This document shows, piece by piece, positions 8,260 through 15,884 of a stretch of 59,995 nt of DNA. The DNA is from Bacillota bacterium (GTDB lineage Bacteria > Bacillota > Clostridia > Oscillospirales > Acutalibacteraceae). Made by a program: the position numbers and the translations under genes. Numbering within the stretch: the first letter of the stretch is position 1; every line of letters starts with the position of its first letter. The notes beneath the pieces were generated by a model. It saw nothing but the letters and a program-made list of their open reading frames with translations. It was not told where the DNA came from and did no database searches. The stretch is taken from positions 1 through 59,995 of the forward strand of contig JAEZYP010000066.1 of the NCBI GenBank assembly GCA_023418995.1, given 5' to 3'.

Positions 8260-10170
8260 ATGTTTAATTCCAGAAATCCGATTTACCGCGACCCGACCGG
8301 GGCTGTGCCGAATGGTAAGGCTGTTCATTTCAGAATTACCATGCCGCGCGATTTGAAGTGCGCCGACGCAAGGCTGGTTGTCAGGAACGACGCCACCGGT
8401 GAAGAGCACGCTCTTGGTATGTTTTGGTGCGGAATGAACGGAGATAATTTTGAATGGTGGGAATGCCATTTTACCGCCGATAAGCCCGGTCTGTATTTTT
8501 ACTGGTTCTATGCGGATACTTGGCGGGGAACCCTGAAGGTTACGCGCGGCTACGGCGGAGAGGGCGCTTTTCAGAATACAAACCGCGTCTGGCAGCTCAC
8601 GGTCTATGACCAAGCCTTTGTTACACCGGATTGGCTTGCCGGAGGTGTGATGTATCAGATTTTTCCGGATCGCTTTGCCTGCTCCGGAAGTAAAAAAACG
8701 GGTGTTCCGCAGGATCGTAAAATGCATGGGGATTGGTACGGTCAGCCCGATTGGGCGCCGAACGAGCAGGGGAAAATCACCAATACCGATTATTTCGGAG
8801 GCGACCTGCGCGGAATTGAGCAAAAGCTTGGCTATCTGAAATCGCTGGGCGTTACCTGCATCTACCTGAACCCGATTTTTGAATCCCATTCCAACCACCG
8901 CTACGATACGGCGGATTATTCAAAAATAGACCCCTTGCTGGGCAGCGGGGAGGATTTTATCCGTCTGAGCAAAAAGGCGGCGGATATGGGAATCCGCATT
9001 TTGCTCGACGGCGTTTTCAGCCACACAGGAAGCGACAGTGTCTACTTCAACCGGGAGCGCCGCTACCCGACCGACGGCGCTTACAACGCGCAAAGCTCCC
9101 CGTACTTTTCGTGGTACACCTTCCGGCACTGGCCGGAGGATTATGACTGCTGGTGGAATTTTATTACCCTGCCGAATGTAAACGAGCGTAATCCGCAGTA
9201 TAATGAATATATCAACGGAAAAAGCGGGATTATCCGGAAATGGATTGCAGAGGGCGCCGGCGGCTGGCGGCTGGATGTCGCGGATGAGCTGCCGGATGAA
9301 TTCCTCGATAACCTGCGAGCCGCTGCGAAAGCCGAAAACCCGGACGCCCTGGTGCTGGGTGAGGTCTGGGAGGATGCCTCCAACAAAACAGCCTACGGCT
9401 ACCGCAGAAAATACCTGCTTGGCAGTCAGCTGGACAGCGTGATGAACTATCCGTTCCGAAACGCGATACTGGGGTTCCTGACCGGAGCAGATTCCGCCGA
9501 CATGATGGAGATTATTCTGGATATTCTTGAGAATTACCCCCCGCAGGTTACGCGCCTGCTCATGAACCATATTGGTACTCACGATACCGAGCGCGCGCTC
9601 ACCGTTCTGGCAGGGGAACCCCTGCGCGGACACGGCAGGCACTGGCAGAGCACGGCGCGCCTGACAAAAGAGCGCCGGCGCAGCGGGCTGCGGCTGATGC
9701 GGCTGGCTTCGCTGATGCAGTTTACCCTGCCGGGTGTACCGTGCATCTATTACGGAGACGAAGCCGGTATGGAGGGATACCGCGACCCGTTCAACCGTGC
9801 CTGTTACCCGTGGGGTGACGGGGAGAAGGAATTGACGGAATGGTATCAAGGACTCGGAGAAATGCGGGCTTCCTGCACCGCCTTAAAGCAGGGCGGCTTT
9901 ACCCCGTTGATTGCCGGAGACCGCTGCCTTGCCTATGTGCGCTGGGATGAGCACGGCAGTCTGCTCTGCGCGCTGAATTCCGGGGAGGAGAAAAAAAAGT
10001 TATCCCTGCCGGGAGAGTGGCAGCAGGCTCAGGTCTGGGTCGGTGCTCTGCCGAATACGTATGGCGACCTTTTGCTGGAGTCGCAGGACTGTGCTGTTTT
10101 ATACCTGAAAAAGGAACCCATCGAACCCGCCGAACAGGAAATGGTCGCAGCAGAGAAGGAAAGTCTATAA
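8260..10170 (+). CDS. GH13 alpha-glucan hydrolase (neopullulanase/cyclomaltodextrinase-like)
   Basis: Alpha-amylase superfamily enzyme of 636 residues, probably cytoplasmic since no signal peptide is visible. An N-terminal Ig-like/CBM34-type region (about 1-120) precedes the (beta/alpha)8 barrel. The four GH13 regions are present: LDGVFSHTG (I), GWRLDVADE with the nucleophile Asp near residue 338 (II), VLGEVWED with the acid/base Glu near 368 (III), and IGTHDTER with the Asp near 441 (IV). The barrel entry GVMYQIFPDRFA is typical of neopullulanase-type enzymes. GGAGGGACTTGA precedes the ATG. With glgP it would trim branched or linear dextrins; the exact substrate is not determined. Confidence 0.92.
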   Translation: MFNSRNPIYRDPTGAVPNGKAVHFRITMPRDLKCADARLVVRNDATGEEHALGMFWCGMNGDNFEWWECHFTADKPGLYFYWFYADTWRGTLKVTRGYGGEGAFQNTNRVWQLTVYDQAFVTPDWLAGGVMYQIFPDRFACSGSKKTGVPQDRKMHGDWYGQPDWAPNEQGKITNTDYFGGDLRGIEQKLGYLKSLGVTCIYLNPIFESHSNHRYDTADYSKIDPLLGSGEDFIRLSKKAADMGIRILLDGVFSHTGSDSVYFNRERRYPTDGAYNAQSSPYFSWYTFRHWPEDYDCWWNFITLPNVNERNPQYNEYINGKSGIIRKWIAEGAGGWRLDVADELPDEFLDNLRAAAKAENPDALVLGEVWEDASNKTAYGYRRKYLLGSQLDSVMNYPFRNAILGFLTGADSADMMEIILDILENYPPQVTRLLMNHIGTHDTERALTVLAGEPLRGHGRHWQSTARLTKERRRSGLRLMRLASLMQFTLPGVPCIYYGDEAGMEGYRDPFNRACYPWGDGEKELTEWYQGLGEMRASCTALKQGGFTPLIAGDRCLAYVRWDEHGSLLCALNSGEEKKKLSLPGEWQQAQVWVGALPNTYGDLLLESQDCAVLYLKKEPIEPAEQEMVAAEKESL

Positions 10171-10192
10171 TACAGCGGAGGAGGGTCTTCGA

Positions 10193-10660
10193 ATGGAAGC
10201 GTTTAAGGTCAGGAGACTGAAGCAAAGCGAAATTTCGGAGGCGATGGACCTCGTCTGGAAGGTCTTTCTGGAATTTGAAGCTCCCGGATACAATTCGGAC
10301 GGAATTGCAGAATTCAGCAATTTTATCGACTGTCAAACCATGCTTGACCGGATGGGAAATTCTCAGATCACGATTTGGGGAAGCTGGGACGGGGAAAAAA
10401 TCATCGGCGTTATCGCCACCCGCTCGCCTTGCCATATCTGCCTTCTTTTTGTAGACCCGGAATATCACCGGAACGGAATCGCCGGAAGGCTGTTTCAAAC
10501 CGCGCTGAATTATTACAGGGAAGACCCGGAGGTCACGGATATGACGGTGAACTCCTCCCCCTACGCGAAAGAGGTTTACCAGCGGTTCGGGTTTGCCGAG
10601 CTTGATACGGAGCAGGAGGTCAACGGAATCCGGTTCATTCCAATGAGGCTCACCTTTTAA
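10193..10660 (+). CDS. GNAT family N-acetyltransferase
   Basis: A 155-residue acetyl-CoA-dependent acetyltransferase. The acetyl-CoA pyrophosphate-binding loop is seen as VDPEYHRNGIAGRLFQTAL (consensus Q/RxxGxG/A with N in the middle), preceded by the beta-strand CLLFV. The C-terminal YQRFGF motif is also typical (KEVYQRFGFAELDTE). The start has GGAGGAGGG 8-9 bases upstream and follows the GH13 stop by 22 bp, so it shares that transcript. The substrate cannot be predicted. A strong terminator follows. Confidence 0.88.
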   Translation: MEAFKVRRLKQSEISEAMDLVWKVFLEFEAPGYNSDGIAEFSNFIDCQTMLDRMGNSQITIWGSWDGEKIIGVIATRSPCHICLLFVDPEYHRNGIAGRLFQTALNYYREDPEVTDMTVNSSPYAKEVYQRFGFAELDTEQEVNGIRFIPMRLTF

Positions 10661-10701
10661 AGAGATACCGTTTCTTCTTTTTTGAAGAAAGGTTGGAAAA
10701 A

Positions 10702-10740
10702 TGCCCTGCGCTGCCAAATTGGCGGACGCAGGGCATTTTT
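10702..10740 (+). terminator. Intrinsic terminator after the glgP-GNAT unit
   Basis: TGCCCTGCG (10702-10710) pairs with CGCAGGGCA (10727-10735), followed by TTTTT. This is a canonical rho-independent terminator for the rightward unit. Confidence 0.9.
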
Positions 10741-10769
10741 AGGAAGAGATAGGTATAATCAAATATTAT

Positions 10770-10840
10770 TTTTACCTCTTGCCCCTCTCATTTCACAGAG
10801 GCTGAATGAGAGGGGTGATTTGATGAGACAAGAGGTAAAA
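10770..10840. repeat. Double inverted-repeat element, unknown
   Basis: The outer arms TTTTACCTCTTG (10770-10781) and CAAGAGGTAAAA (10829-10840) are a perfect 12-bp repeat. Directly inside, CCCCTCTCATT (10782-10792) and AATGAGAGGGG (10805-10815) form a perfect 11-bp repeat, with a 13-nt bulge on one side only. It lies between convergent genes after a good terminator. It could be a small palindromic mobile repeat or a structured RNA end. The start-to-stop frame across it has no coding features. Confidence 0.55.
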
Positions 10841-10867
10841 GGGAGTAATTTAAGGAAAAGGAACTAT

Positions 10868-11251
10868 TTAGATCGTTATTTCCACGGTGTTCCCATCCGG
10901 GTCAAGCACGCTGCTTTCATAATAGCCGTCGCCGGTAATTCTTGGTCCCCTGAGAACGGTGTACCCGTCCTTGCGGAGCTTTTCGGTCAGCTCCTGTACC
11001 GCCGGAATATCTCCCACAGAAAAAGCGAAATGTACAATTCCGGTGCAAAACTCATCACAAGGGGTATCGTGGCAGCTCACGTTTGACATAAGCTCCAGAT
11101 TGGTGTCGGAGTCAAATTCTATAAAGTAGGAAGAGAAACCCTTTAGCTTGTTCACATAGAGCTGGTTGGCTTTGCCGTTAAAATACTTAGTATAAAAATT
11201 CTTTAATTCTTCCAGCTTACGGGTATAGATGGCTACATGGCAAATTCTCAT
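10868..11251 (-). CDS. VOC family (glyoxalase-fold) protein
   Basis: A 127-residue metal-binding vicinal-oxygen-chelate protein. It starts with RICHVAIYTRKLEELKNFY, whose His5 is the usual first metal ligand. The second half has HFAFSVGD with a His near residue 73 and ends in DPDGNTVEITI, whose Glu is the usual last ligand. Lactoylglutathione-lyase-like annotation is common for this family, but the substrate is unknown. It ends next to the 10.8-kb inverted repeat and is followed 35 bp upstream by the MATE gene, on the same strand. Confidence 0.88.
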   Translation of the reverse strand: MRICHVAIYTRKLEELKNFYTKYFNGKANQLYVNKLKGFSSYFIEFDSDTNLELMSNVSCHDTPCDEFCTGIVHFAFSVGDIPAVQELTEKLRKDGYTVLRGPRITGDGYYESSVLDPDGNTVEITI

Positions 11252-11285
11252 GATTCTCCCCCATTCTTGTTGTTTAGCAACCGTG

Positions 11286-12677
11286 TCACGCAGTGGACCG
11301 AATTTCCCCGCTGGTCTCTTCTGAATAAAAACCGGGATACCGTGCAGTTTTCAGGTGAAAGGCATTCCAGGCGGAGCGCAAAATTTCATCCAGGAAAATG
11401 GTCAGGTAAACGGCAAAGATATCCATTTTAAAAACGTATACCAGGGTGTAGGCCGATGCAATTACAAAGAAAGTACCAACAACCTGGGTAAAAAGCATCC
11501 ATTTGGCATCGCCGAAAGCGCGGATTCCGGTTCCCACCTGTACGCATAGCGATTTCGGAAAAATAGCCACGCAGACAAGGATAAAATAAAACACAGAGCT
11601 GCTAATCAGCTGGTGGTCATTGGTAAAAAGACTAAGAATCTGTCTCGAAAACAGAACAAAAAACGCAAAGGCAACGGTAATAATTGAAAGATTATATAAA
11701 ATGCTTTCGCGGATAACGGAGCGGGATTCCTTTGGCTTTCCCTCCCCGATTTTATATCCGATGAGTGTGAGACTTCCGCGCGCAATGCCGTCGGAGATTA
11801 AAAACGTCATACCTTCAATCGACGTAATGATGGTAAACATCGCCACCGCGGATTCGCTTAATCCGTTCATCAGGCGGATGAGCATCAGGCTGCCGATATA
11901 CCAGGCCATTAATTCAAATCCGGTCGGAAGACCGAGTGTCATAATCTGTTTGTATTGGCTGAGCTTTGGATGAACCAGCTCCGTAAGCCTCGCTTTAATC
12001 GGAAGGCTTTTAGAAAGAAACATATACAGAATCAGCACAACAGCAGAGGAAATATTGGAAATCGTGCTCGCAATGGCTGCACCCTCCATTCCCAACTGTG
12101 GCATACCGAGATTGCCGAAAATCAGGCACCAGTCCAAAAAGATATTCATCATTACCTTATAGATACCGGCGTACATAATCGGCTTGGTTTTACCGACTCC
12201 CTGCAGGGAAGCCTGAACGGAGATATCCACACCGAAAATCAGCAGATACAGGCTGAGAATTTTCATGTAGTTGTCACAGTAGTCGATTAGGGAGGAAGAT
12301 ACGCCCATTGCGAGGAAGATTGTATTTGCAAGAAAGTACCATACGGTAAAAAGCAGGGTAGAGAACACGGAGCTGAAAACAATGGAGGTGTGCATATATC
12401 CCCGCGCCTGTTTAAAATCCTTAGCGCCCGCGCAGCGGGAAATCAGGATGGTTAATCCGGTGGAAATCGAAATTACGACCGAAAGGGTTGCCTGGTAAGG
12501 AAACGATACGTTGCCGATGGCGGAAAGATACTCTGTTTTAAGGTTTCCAAGAAAAGCCCTGTTGATTAGGGTCTGTGCCTGAAAAACCATTCCCTGGATA
12601 ATAATAGGGATTGCAATTGCAAAAATCTGGGTATAATATTTCTGGGAGGTGTCTGTTTTGCCGGAACTGCTCTGCAT
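11286..12677 (-). CDS. MATE family efflux transporter
   Basis: Multidrug and toxic compound extrusion transporter of 463 residues with about twelve membrane helices. It opens with YTQIFAIAIPIIIQGMVFQAQTLINRAFLG, the typical first MATE helix. The two homologous six-helix halves are recognisable; the second starts near LGLPTGFELMAWYIGSLML. Members export cationic drugs or flavins with Na+ or H+ exchange. The start at 12677 is preceded by GGGGG 8-9 bases away, and a strong promoter lies about 80 bp upstream. Its substrate cannot be predicted. Confidence 0.93.
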   Translation of the reverse strand: MQSSSGKTDTSQKYYTQIFAIAIPIIIQGMVFQAQTLINRAFLGNLKTEYLSAIGNVSFPYQATLSVVISISTGLTILISRCAGAKDFKQARGYMHTSIVFSSVFSTLLFTVWYFLANTIFLAMGVSSSLIDYCDNYMKILSLYLLIFGVDISVQASLQGVGKTKPIMYAGIYKVMMNIFLDWCLIFGNLGMPQLGMEGAAIASTISNISSAVVLILYMFLSKSLPIKARLTELVHPKLSQYKQIMTLGLPTGFELMAWYIGSLMLIRLMNGLSESAVAMFTIITSIEGMTFLISDGIARGSLTLIGYKIGEGKPKESRSVIRESILYNLSIITVAFAFFVLFSRQILSLFTNDHQLISSSVFYFILVCVAIFPKSLCVQVGTGIRAFGDAKWMLFTQVVGTFFVIASAYTLVYVFKMDIFAVYLTIFLDEILRSAWNAFHLKTARYPGFYSEETSGEIRSTA

Positions 12678-12755
12678 GTAGGTAATACCCCCGATATAAA
12701 ATGGGATAGGATCGTTTAAATCTTATGTTATAAACTTATAAAAGATAACAACAAA

Positions 12756-12784
12756 AGTATAAGACTTATTTTGTTCGCTGTCAA
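12756..12784 (-). promoter_or_regulatory. Sigma-A promoter of the MATE gene
   Basis: Read on the minus strand, TTGACA (12784-12779) and TATACT (12761-12756) are 17 bp apart. This promoter drives the MATE transporter and perhaps the VOC gene behind it. The surrounding TCTTAT/ATAAGA symmetry could be an operator, but that is a guess. Confidence 0.75.
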
Positions 12785-12886
12785 TACAAAAAAGAAAATT
12801 AATGGATAATAATATGCTAAAATATCAAAAGCAAAATTAGTGATTTTCATGAAAATACTGATTCTGTGCAGAATTGCAAAAAAGCC

Positions 12887-12915
12887 TTGACTTCTGCCGT
12901 CGTATCTAATATAAT
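12887..12915 (+). promoter_or_regulatory. Promoter of tRNA-Arg
   Basis: TTGACT (12887-12892) and TATAAT (12910-12915) are separated by 17 bp, 37 bp before the mature tRNA start. This is a near-consensus stable-RNA promoter. Confidence 0.85.
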
Positions 12916-12951
12916 AGTAAAGCTGTCAGTTGGACAGCCCCAATAAAATAT

Positions 12952-13028
12952 GCGCTCGTAGCTCAGCTGGATAGAGTGCTTGACTACGAATCAAGAGGTC
13001 AGGGGTTCGAATCCCTTCGGGCGCGCCA
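12952..13028 (+). tRNA. tRNA-Arg (anticodon ACG)
   Basis: The 77-nt cloverleaf folds with acceptor arms GCGCTCG/CGGGCGC, the D-arm GCTC/GAGT, anticodon stem CTTGA/TCAAG with loop CTACGAA (anticodon ACG), T-arm AGGGG/CCCTT with loop TTCGAAT, and encoded CCA. It is the last chromosomal feature before the ICE. Its 3' half is the likely attachment site, because tyrosine-integrase ICEs commonly insert into tRNA 3' ends and restore them. Confidence 0.97.
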
Positions 13029-13101
13029 ATTAGGGTGGTAAATTAGGGGAAAGAGATATCTTTTTCCCCGGTTTATCATAGAATTAAGAACTTAATTAAA
13101 T

Positions 13102-13263
13102 TTAAGCATTTAATTTTATGATAACATCCAACTCTAAATCGCCAGTCGCTTGTCTCTCGATACCCTTTCCTATGGTACACCGAGTAAGCGCAGCAAATGC
13201 CGGCGTCATACCCCGTATATCCTTCCACGTATTCTCAAGGTGCTGAATTGCTCGCCAGAAGGG
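13102..13263 (-). pseudogene. C-terminal remnant of an unidentified protein
   Basis: A 53-codon open stretch with no start codon encodes a protein-like sequence including WRAIQHLENTWKDIRGMT and GKGIERQATGDLELDV, ending at a stop at 13104-13102. The stretch is preceded in frame by a stop at 13266-13264. It reads like the tail of a larger gene lost during integration events next to the tRNA. I do not recognise the family. Confidence 0.4.
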
Positions 13264-13305
13264 TCATGGCAGAATCAGCAAGTTGATATCCATATCGCAA
13301 GCGTG

Positions 13306-13357
13306 AAGTCAAGTAAGTAAATTCGAGCATTGAGTTGTGAGCTCAATGCTGGACTTG
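13306..13357. repeat. Nested inverted repeat near the attachment end
   Basis: AGCATTGAG (13326-13334) pairs with CTCAATGCT (13342-13350). Outside it GTCAAGT, just before 13315, pairs with ACTTGAC at about 13353-13359. Such nested repeats near an integrase gene could be recombinase or directionality-factor binding sites; this is an inference from position only. Confidence 0.4.
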
Positions 13358-13400
13358 ACCTATTTGTCAAAGTTCAAAAGTTTTATGGAAAAAAACAAAG

Positions 13401-13435
13401 TCTGCACCCTCACCATCCAATAAGGGTACAGACCT
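13401..13435 (-). terminator. Minus-strand intrinsic terminator-like hairpin
   Basis: On the minus strand GTCTGTACCCT pairs with AGGGTGCAGAC (one mismatch), followed by TTTGTTTTTTT. It would stop leftward transcription coming from the integrase side, so it may protect the tRNA. It also lies directly upstream of the candidate small-RNA promoter. Confidence 0.6.
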
Positions 13436-13464
13436 TGACATGTATCCGAAATACGTGCTAAAAT
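13435..13464 (+). promoter_or_regulatory. Promoter of candidate small RNA
   Basis: TTGACA (13435-13440) and TAAAAT (13459-13464) are separated by 18 bp, with no open reading frame downstream before the terminator at 13517-13570. Confidence 0.6.
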
Positions 13465-13470
13465 AGCAAC

Positions 13471-13571
13471 GCATAAACGGCATTCACAAGTCATATGGGT
13501 CTGGTTTACCCTTATGGCGCATGGCGGCTAACTGTTTCTCAGACGGTTGGTCGCCTATGGATGCTTTTTTC
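13471..13571 (+). ncRNA. Candidate small RNA of about 100 nt
   Basis: Between a near-consensus promoter and a T-run lies a sequence with two hairpins and no start codon in a useful context. Hairpin 1 pairs CATATGGGT with ACCCTTATG (about 13492-13516, one mismatch). Hairpin 2 is a long imperfect stem in which CATGGCG pairs with CGCCTATG (one bulge), and an inner CTAAC pairs with GTTGG, followed by TTTTTT at 13565-13570. I do not match it to a known riboswitch or RNA family. It could be a regulatory or antitoxin RNA of the ICE. Confidence 0.45.
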
Positions 13572-13638
13572 TTTTATCCACGTAATGAATTATATACTGA
13601 ATAATTTTAAATTGCAAATATTTTTTAATAATTTTTTT

Positions 13639-13663
13639 GACCGGAGAATTCCGGTCGTTTTTT
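13639..13663 (+). terminator. Intrinsic terminator (plus strand)
   Basis: GACCGGA (13639-13645) pairs with TCCGGTC (13650-13656) over a GAAT loop, followed by GTTTTTTC. It is a second rightward terminator about 90 bp after the small-RNA terminator, in a gap otherwise without genes (13572-13912). Confidence 0.7.
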
Positions 13664-13912
13664 CTTAGACGGTTATGACTTGATCAATCCAGTTGCATTG
13701 CATTTTGAAAGACAGAGTACATAAGGGTTTGACTCCCTTATGCAGCGTGGTTTATTTTGTGTCGATCTTGAGATGCTGCTCGCTGACGGATTTTCATTTG
13801 CTTCACTTTTAAACGTGCCTCGTCTTTTTGTGCCGAGAGCCATAAAATGCGAATGAAAATTACTGAAAATAAGGTTGTGGCGATGCTATACTGTTTTAGA
13901 GGTGAAAGAAGC

Positions 13913-14095
13913 ATGGCGAGTGAAGCAAAGTTAAAAGGTAATAAAAAATACCTTGAAAAACTTGACGACATTAAGGTTCGTGTACCCAAAGGAAAAAAAT
14001 CTGAAATTTATGAATTTGCAGAGAAGAAAAGGGGATATTCAAGTTTAAACGCTTATATCGTTAGTCTGATCGATGCTGACATGGAAAAAGGCTAA
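13913..14095 (+). CDS. Small ribbon-helix-helix-like protein
   Basis: A 60-residue basic protein (ASEAKLKGNKKYLEKLDDIK at the N-terminus) with the pattern of an Arc/MetJ-type ribbon-helix-helix DNA-binding domain. The strand IKVRVPKG is followed by two helices, KSEIYEFAEKKR and SLNAYIVSLIDADME. GAGGTG lies about 10 bases before the ATG. It stands alone, opposite the integrase, with its own terminator, so it may regulate integration or the small-RNA region. It could equally be an orphan antitoxin-like regulator; no toxin partner is visible. Confidence 0.65.
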   Translation: MASEAKLKGNKKYLEKLDDIKVRVPKGKKSEIYEFAEKKRGYSSLNAYIVSLIDADMEKG

Positions 14096-14167
14096 TTTAC
14101 TGGATTAATTTTATTTTGCATGGTAGAATATTGTGTGGATTGGCTCATCAGCTGGTTCAGATATAAG

Positions 14168-14206
14168 ATAACCGGAGCTTGTGGAAGAGGGCCGGTTATT
14201 TTTTTT
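14168..14206 (+). terminator. Terminator of the ribbon-helix-helix gene
   Basis: ATAACCGG (14168-14175) pairs with CCGGTTAT (14192-14199) and is followed by a run of T to 14206. It sits between the convergent small regulator and integrase genes. Confidence 0.85.
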
Positions 14207-14213
14207 GGTTAGT

Positions 14214-15074
14214 CTAAGAAGCTTTATTTTGTATTAATAGGAGAATTTGTTTTCTCAAAAAATCGGTTTCTGCATTTGTATATCTGTGTAAGGTAAAAGC
14301 GACATTCGTATGCCCTAATAGTACTGATAGAGCCTTGTAGTCCACTCCGCTTTCTACCGCCCTTGTAGCAAAAGAATGGCGAAAAACATGATTTGTTAGA
14401 AAAGTATAGCCAGTCTTTTTTCGAAGGCGCATATAAAGTCTTTTAAGTACAATTTTAGTAACGCGTCTGTTCGCGGTTGATGTGAAGATATATTCGCAAT
14501 AATGGGGGCTTTCGTCGATGATTTTTTTTGCTTCCGGCAACAAAGGAATTGTTCTGACACCGGCCTTTGTTTTACTTGAACGTATATATATTTCTTCTCT
14601 TTCTCTGTTGTAGTCTTCCCATTTTAGATTTATGAGTTCTCCGGCACGAAGGCCTGTGAGGAGCAGGAACAATACAATGTAGCCTAATTTGTCAGCTTTT
14701 GCTGCAGCTTCAACCACCTTCTGTTCACCCTGAGTTAAGGCACGAACGATTTTTTCTGACGCCTCTGGAAGAATAATAAACATAGCAGGATTTTCTTCGC
14801 ACAAGTGATTTCTCATCGCGACTTTATATGCTTGGGACAAAATACCTCGTACTTTTTTAACGGTAGATTTAGAATAATCATTAGCTAGTTGATTAATCCA
14901 TTTTTGGATATCCATTTCTGAAAAGTCAGCAAGCATTTTGCCTTTTTCATTTGCTTGGTATTTCAGCATCATTTTAATCACATATTTATAACACAAATAT
15001 GTATTCTCGCGCTTACAGGGCTTTACATACACCTCCAGCCATTCGTTCAACCATTCTTCAACTGTTTTTTTCAT
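14214..15074 (-). CDS. int: Tyrosine recombinase/integrase of the ICE
   Basis: Site-specific recombinase of 286 residues that should excise and integrate the element at the tRNA-Arg gene. The N-terminal SAM-like core-binding domain (about 1-95) precedes the catalytic domain. The catalytic set is visible: Arg in TGLRAGELINLKW (about 140), Lys in SSKTKAGVR, HVFRHSFATR with His-x-x-Arg, the LLGHTN His, and the nucleophile Tyr in TLHRYTN (about 265). An AP2-like arm-binding domain seen in Tn916 integrases is missing at the N-terminus. The ATG at 15074 has GGAGG about 12 bases upstream; a TTG nine bases earlier is possible. Confidence 0.93.
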   Translation of the reverse strand: MKKTVEEWLNEWLEVYVKPCKRENTYLCYKYVIKMMLKYQANEKGKMLADFSEMDIQKWINQLANDYSKSTVKKVRGILSQAYKVAMRNHLCEENPAMFIILPEASEKIVRALTQGEQKVVEAAAKADKLGYIVLFLLLTGLRAGELINLKWEDYNREREEIYIRSSKTKAGVRTIPLLPEAKKIIDESPHYCEYIFTSTANRRVTKIVLKRLYMRLRKKTGYTFLTNHVFRHSFATRAVESGVDYKALSVLLGHTNVAFTLHRYTNAETDFLRKQILLLIQNKAS

Positions 15075-15151
15075 AATCGTCAAAGACCTCCAATAATAAT
15101 TTCGTTAAAAAATTATCTCATAGAACATACTCTTTTTGTTACTTTGGTGAA

Positions 15152-15460
15152 TTATTTGCTTACACGAACCAGCAACCCGTCCTCAAGACCGACTAAGTAG
15201 AGCTCATCGTCCCATGGGGTTAGGTGATTCCGGTTAAGGAAGCTGCTGGGGATATAGGTACTGCAAACCCGGATACCCACTAATTCTTCGTTTTCAGCCA
15301 GAGGACGCGGTTTAAAAGGTCTGTAGATGTAGTGATCGTCGTGGTTTTCTCTGATTACAGTCGCGTCATGGGTATCAATTCCGTAGTTTATCAAATACAG
15401 CCGCGGAAAGTAGATTTTTTTGTTTCTGGAGATTTTGAGGGGACAGCCTATGATGTTCAT
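15152..15460 (-). CDS. AbrB/SpoVT-like protein, second of a tandem pair
   Basis: A 102-residue protein starting at an ATG that overlaps the upstream gene's stop (ATGA) and has GGGGGAGG 9 bases ahead. It shares a plan with its neighbour: an N-terminal strand segment (NIIGCPLKISRNKKIYFPRLYL) like the swapped-hairpin AbrB fold, and a C-terminal strand pair (DELYLVGLEDGLLVRVSK). It is more divergent than the neighbour. I infer a small DNA-binding or scaffold protein acting with the upstream gene product, but no function is known to me. Confidence 0.55.
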   Translation of the reverse strand: MNIIGCPLKISRNKKIYFPRLYLINYGIDTHDATVIRENHDDHYIYRPFKPRPLAENEELVGIRVCSTYIPSSFLNRNHLTPWDDELYLVGLEDGLLVRVSK

Positions 15461-15795
15461 TCGGAACAAACCTCCCCCAGGCACATAAAATCTGTGTTTT
15501 TTGGAGAAATGGCAATTCCGCAGGTGGTGGCAATTAAATAAACGCAATCCCCGACTTTGATATGGTTCTCAATTGCCCATTCCATTGGCAGGTTAAACCG
15601 GCCGATGCTGATATCCTTTGGCTCAGCGCTCTGGCTGTAGGAGCTGGGATTAAGAAAAAGCAGATTCTGCTCTTTTAGCATGAGAACGGTATCATCCTCT
15701 CGGATTCCGCAGAGCTTTCTTAGGCTCTTATCAATTACGATTCTGTGACGGGCGGAGACAATTGCGGGCAAGCCGATAATTTTAATTAAATACAT
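15457..15795 (-). CDS. AbrB/MazE-like transcriptional regulator, first of a tandem pair
   Basis: A 112-residue protein. Its first half, IVSARHRIVIDKSLRKLCGI followed by REDDTVLMLKEQNLLFLNP, follows the SpoVT/AbrB consensus (strand, R-I-V-I-P-k-L-R, G-I-x-x-G-D, strand). The second half (FNLPMEWAIENHIKVGDCVY) is a degenerate repeat of the same pattern. It lies between the coiled-coil gene's terminator and the integrase, so it may control excision. The two AbrB-like genes overlap by four bases and are surely co-translated. Confidence 0.65.
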   Translation of the reverse strand: MYLIKIIGLPAIVSARHRIVIDKSLRKLCGIREDDTVLMLKEQNLLFLNPSSYSQSAEPKDISIGRFNLPMEWAIENHIKVGDCVYLIATTCGIAISPKNTDFMCLGEVCSE

Positions 15796-15832
15796 GTTTA
15801 TACTCCAATCGGTTTATTTTGGGCAACAAAAA

Positions 15833-15859
15833 GGCAGACCAGCTGTTCACTGGTCTGCC
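15833..15859 (-). terminator. Terminator of the coiled-coil gene
   Basis: GGCAGACCAG (minus strand from 15859) pairs with CTGGTCTGCC (to 15833) around a seven-base loop, followed by TTTTTGTT. It lies 26 bp past the stop of the gene ending at 15885. Confidence 0.9.
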
Positions 15860-15884
15860 GAGCTATGTATGAGGCTGTGTCAGT

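Noticed and set aside
10682..11086. Plus-strand frame of 134 codons after the GNAT gene
   Set aside because: It runs through an intrinsic terminator, a palindromic element and the antisense of the VOC gene.
13738..13989. Minus-strand frame opposite the small ribbon-helix-helix gene
   Set aside because: It overlaps the better supported plus-strand gene, which has a ribosome site and terminator.
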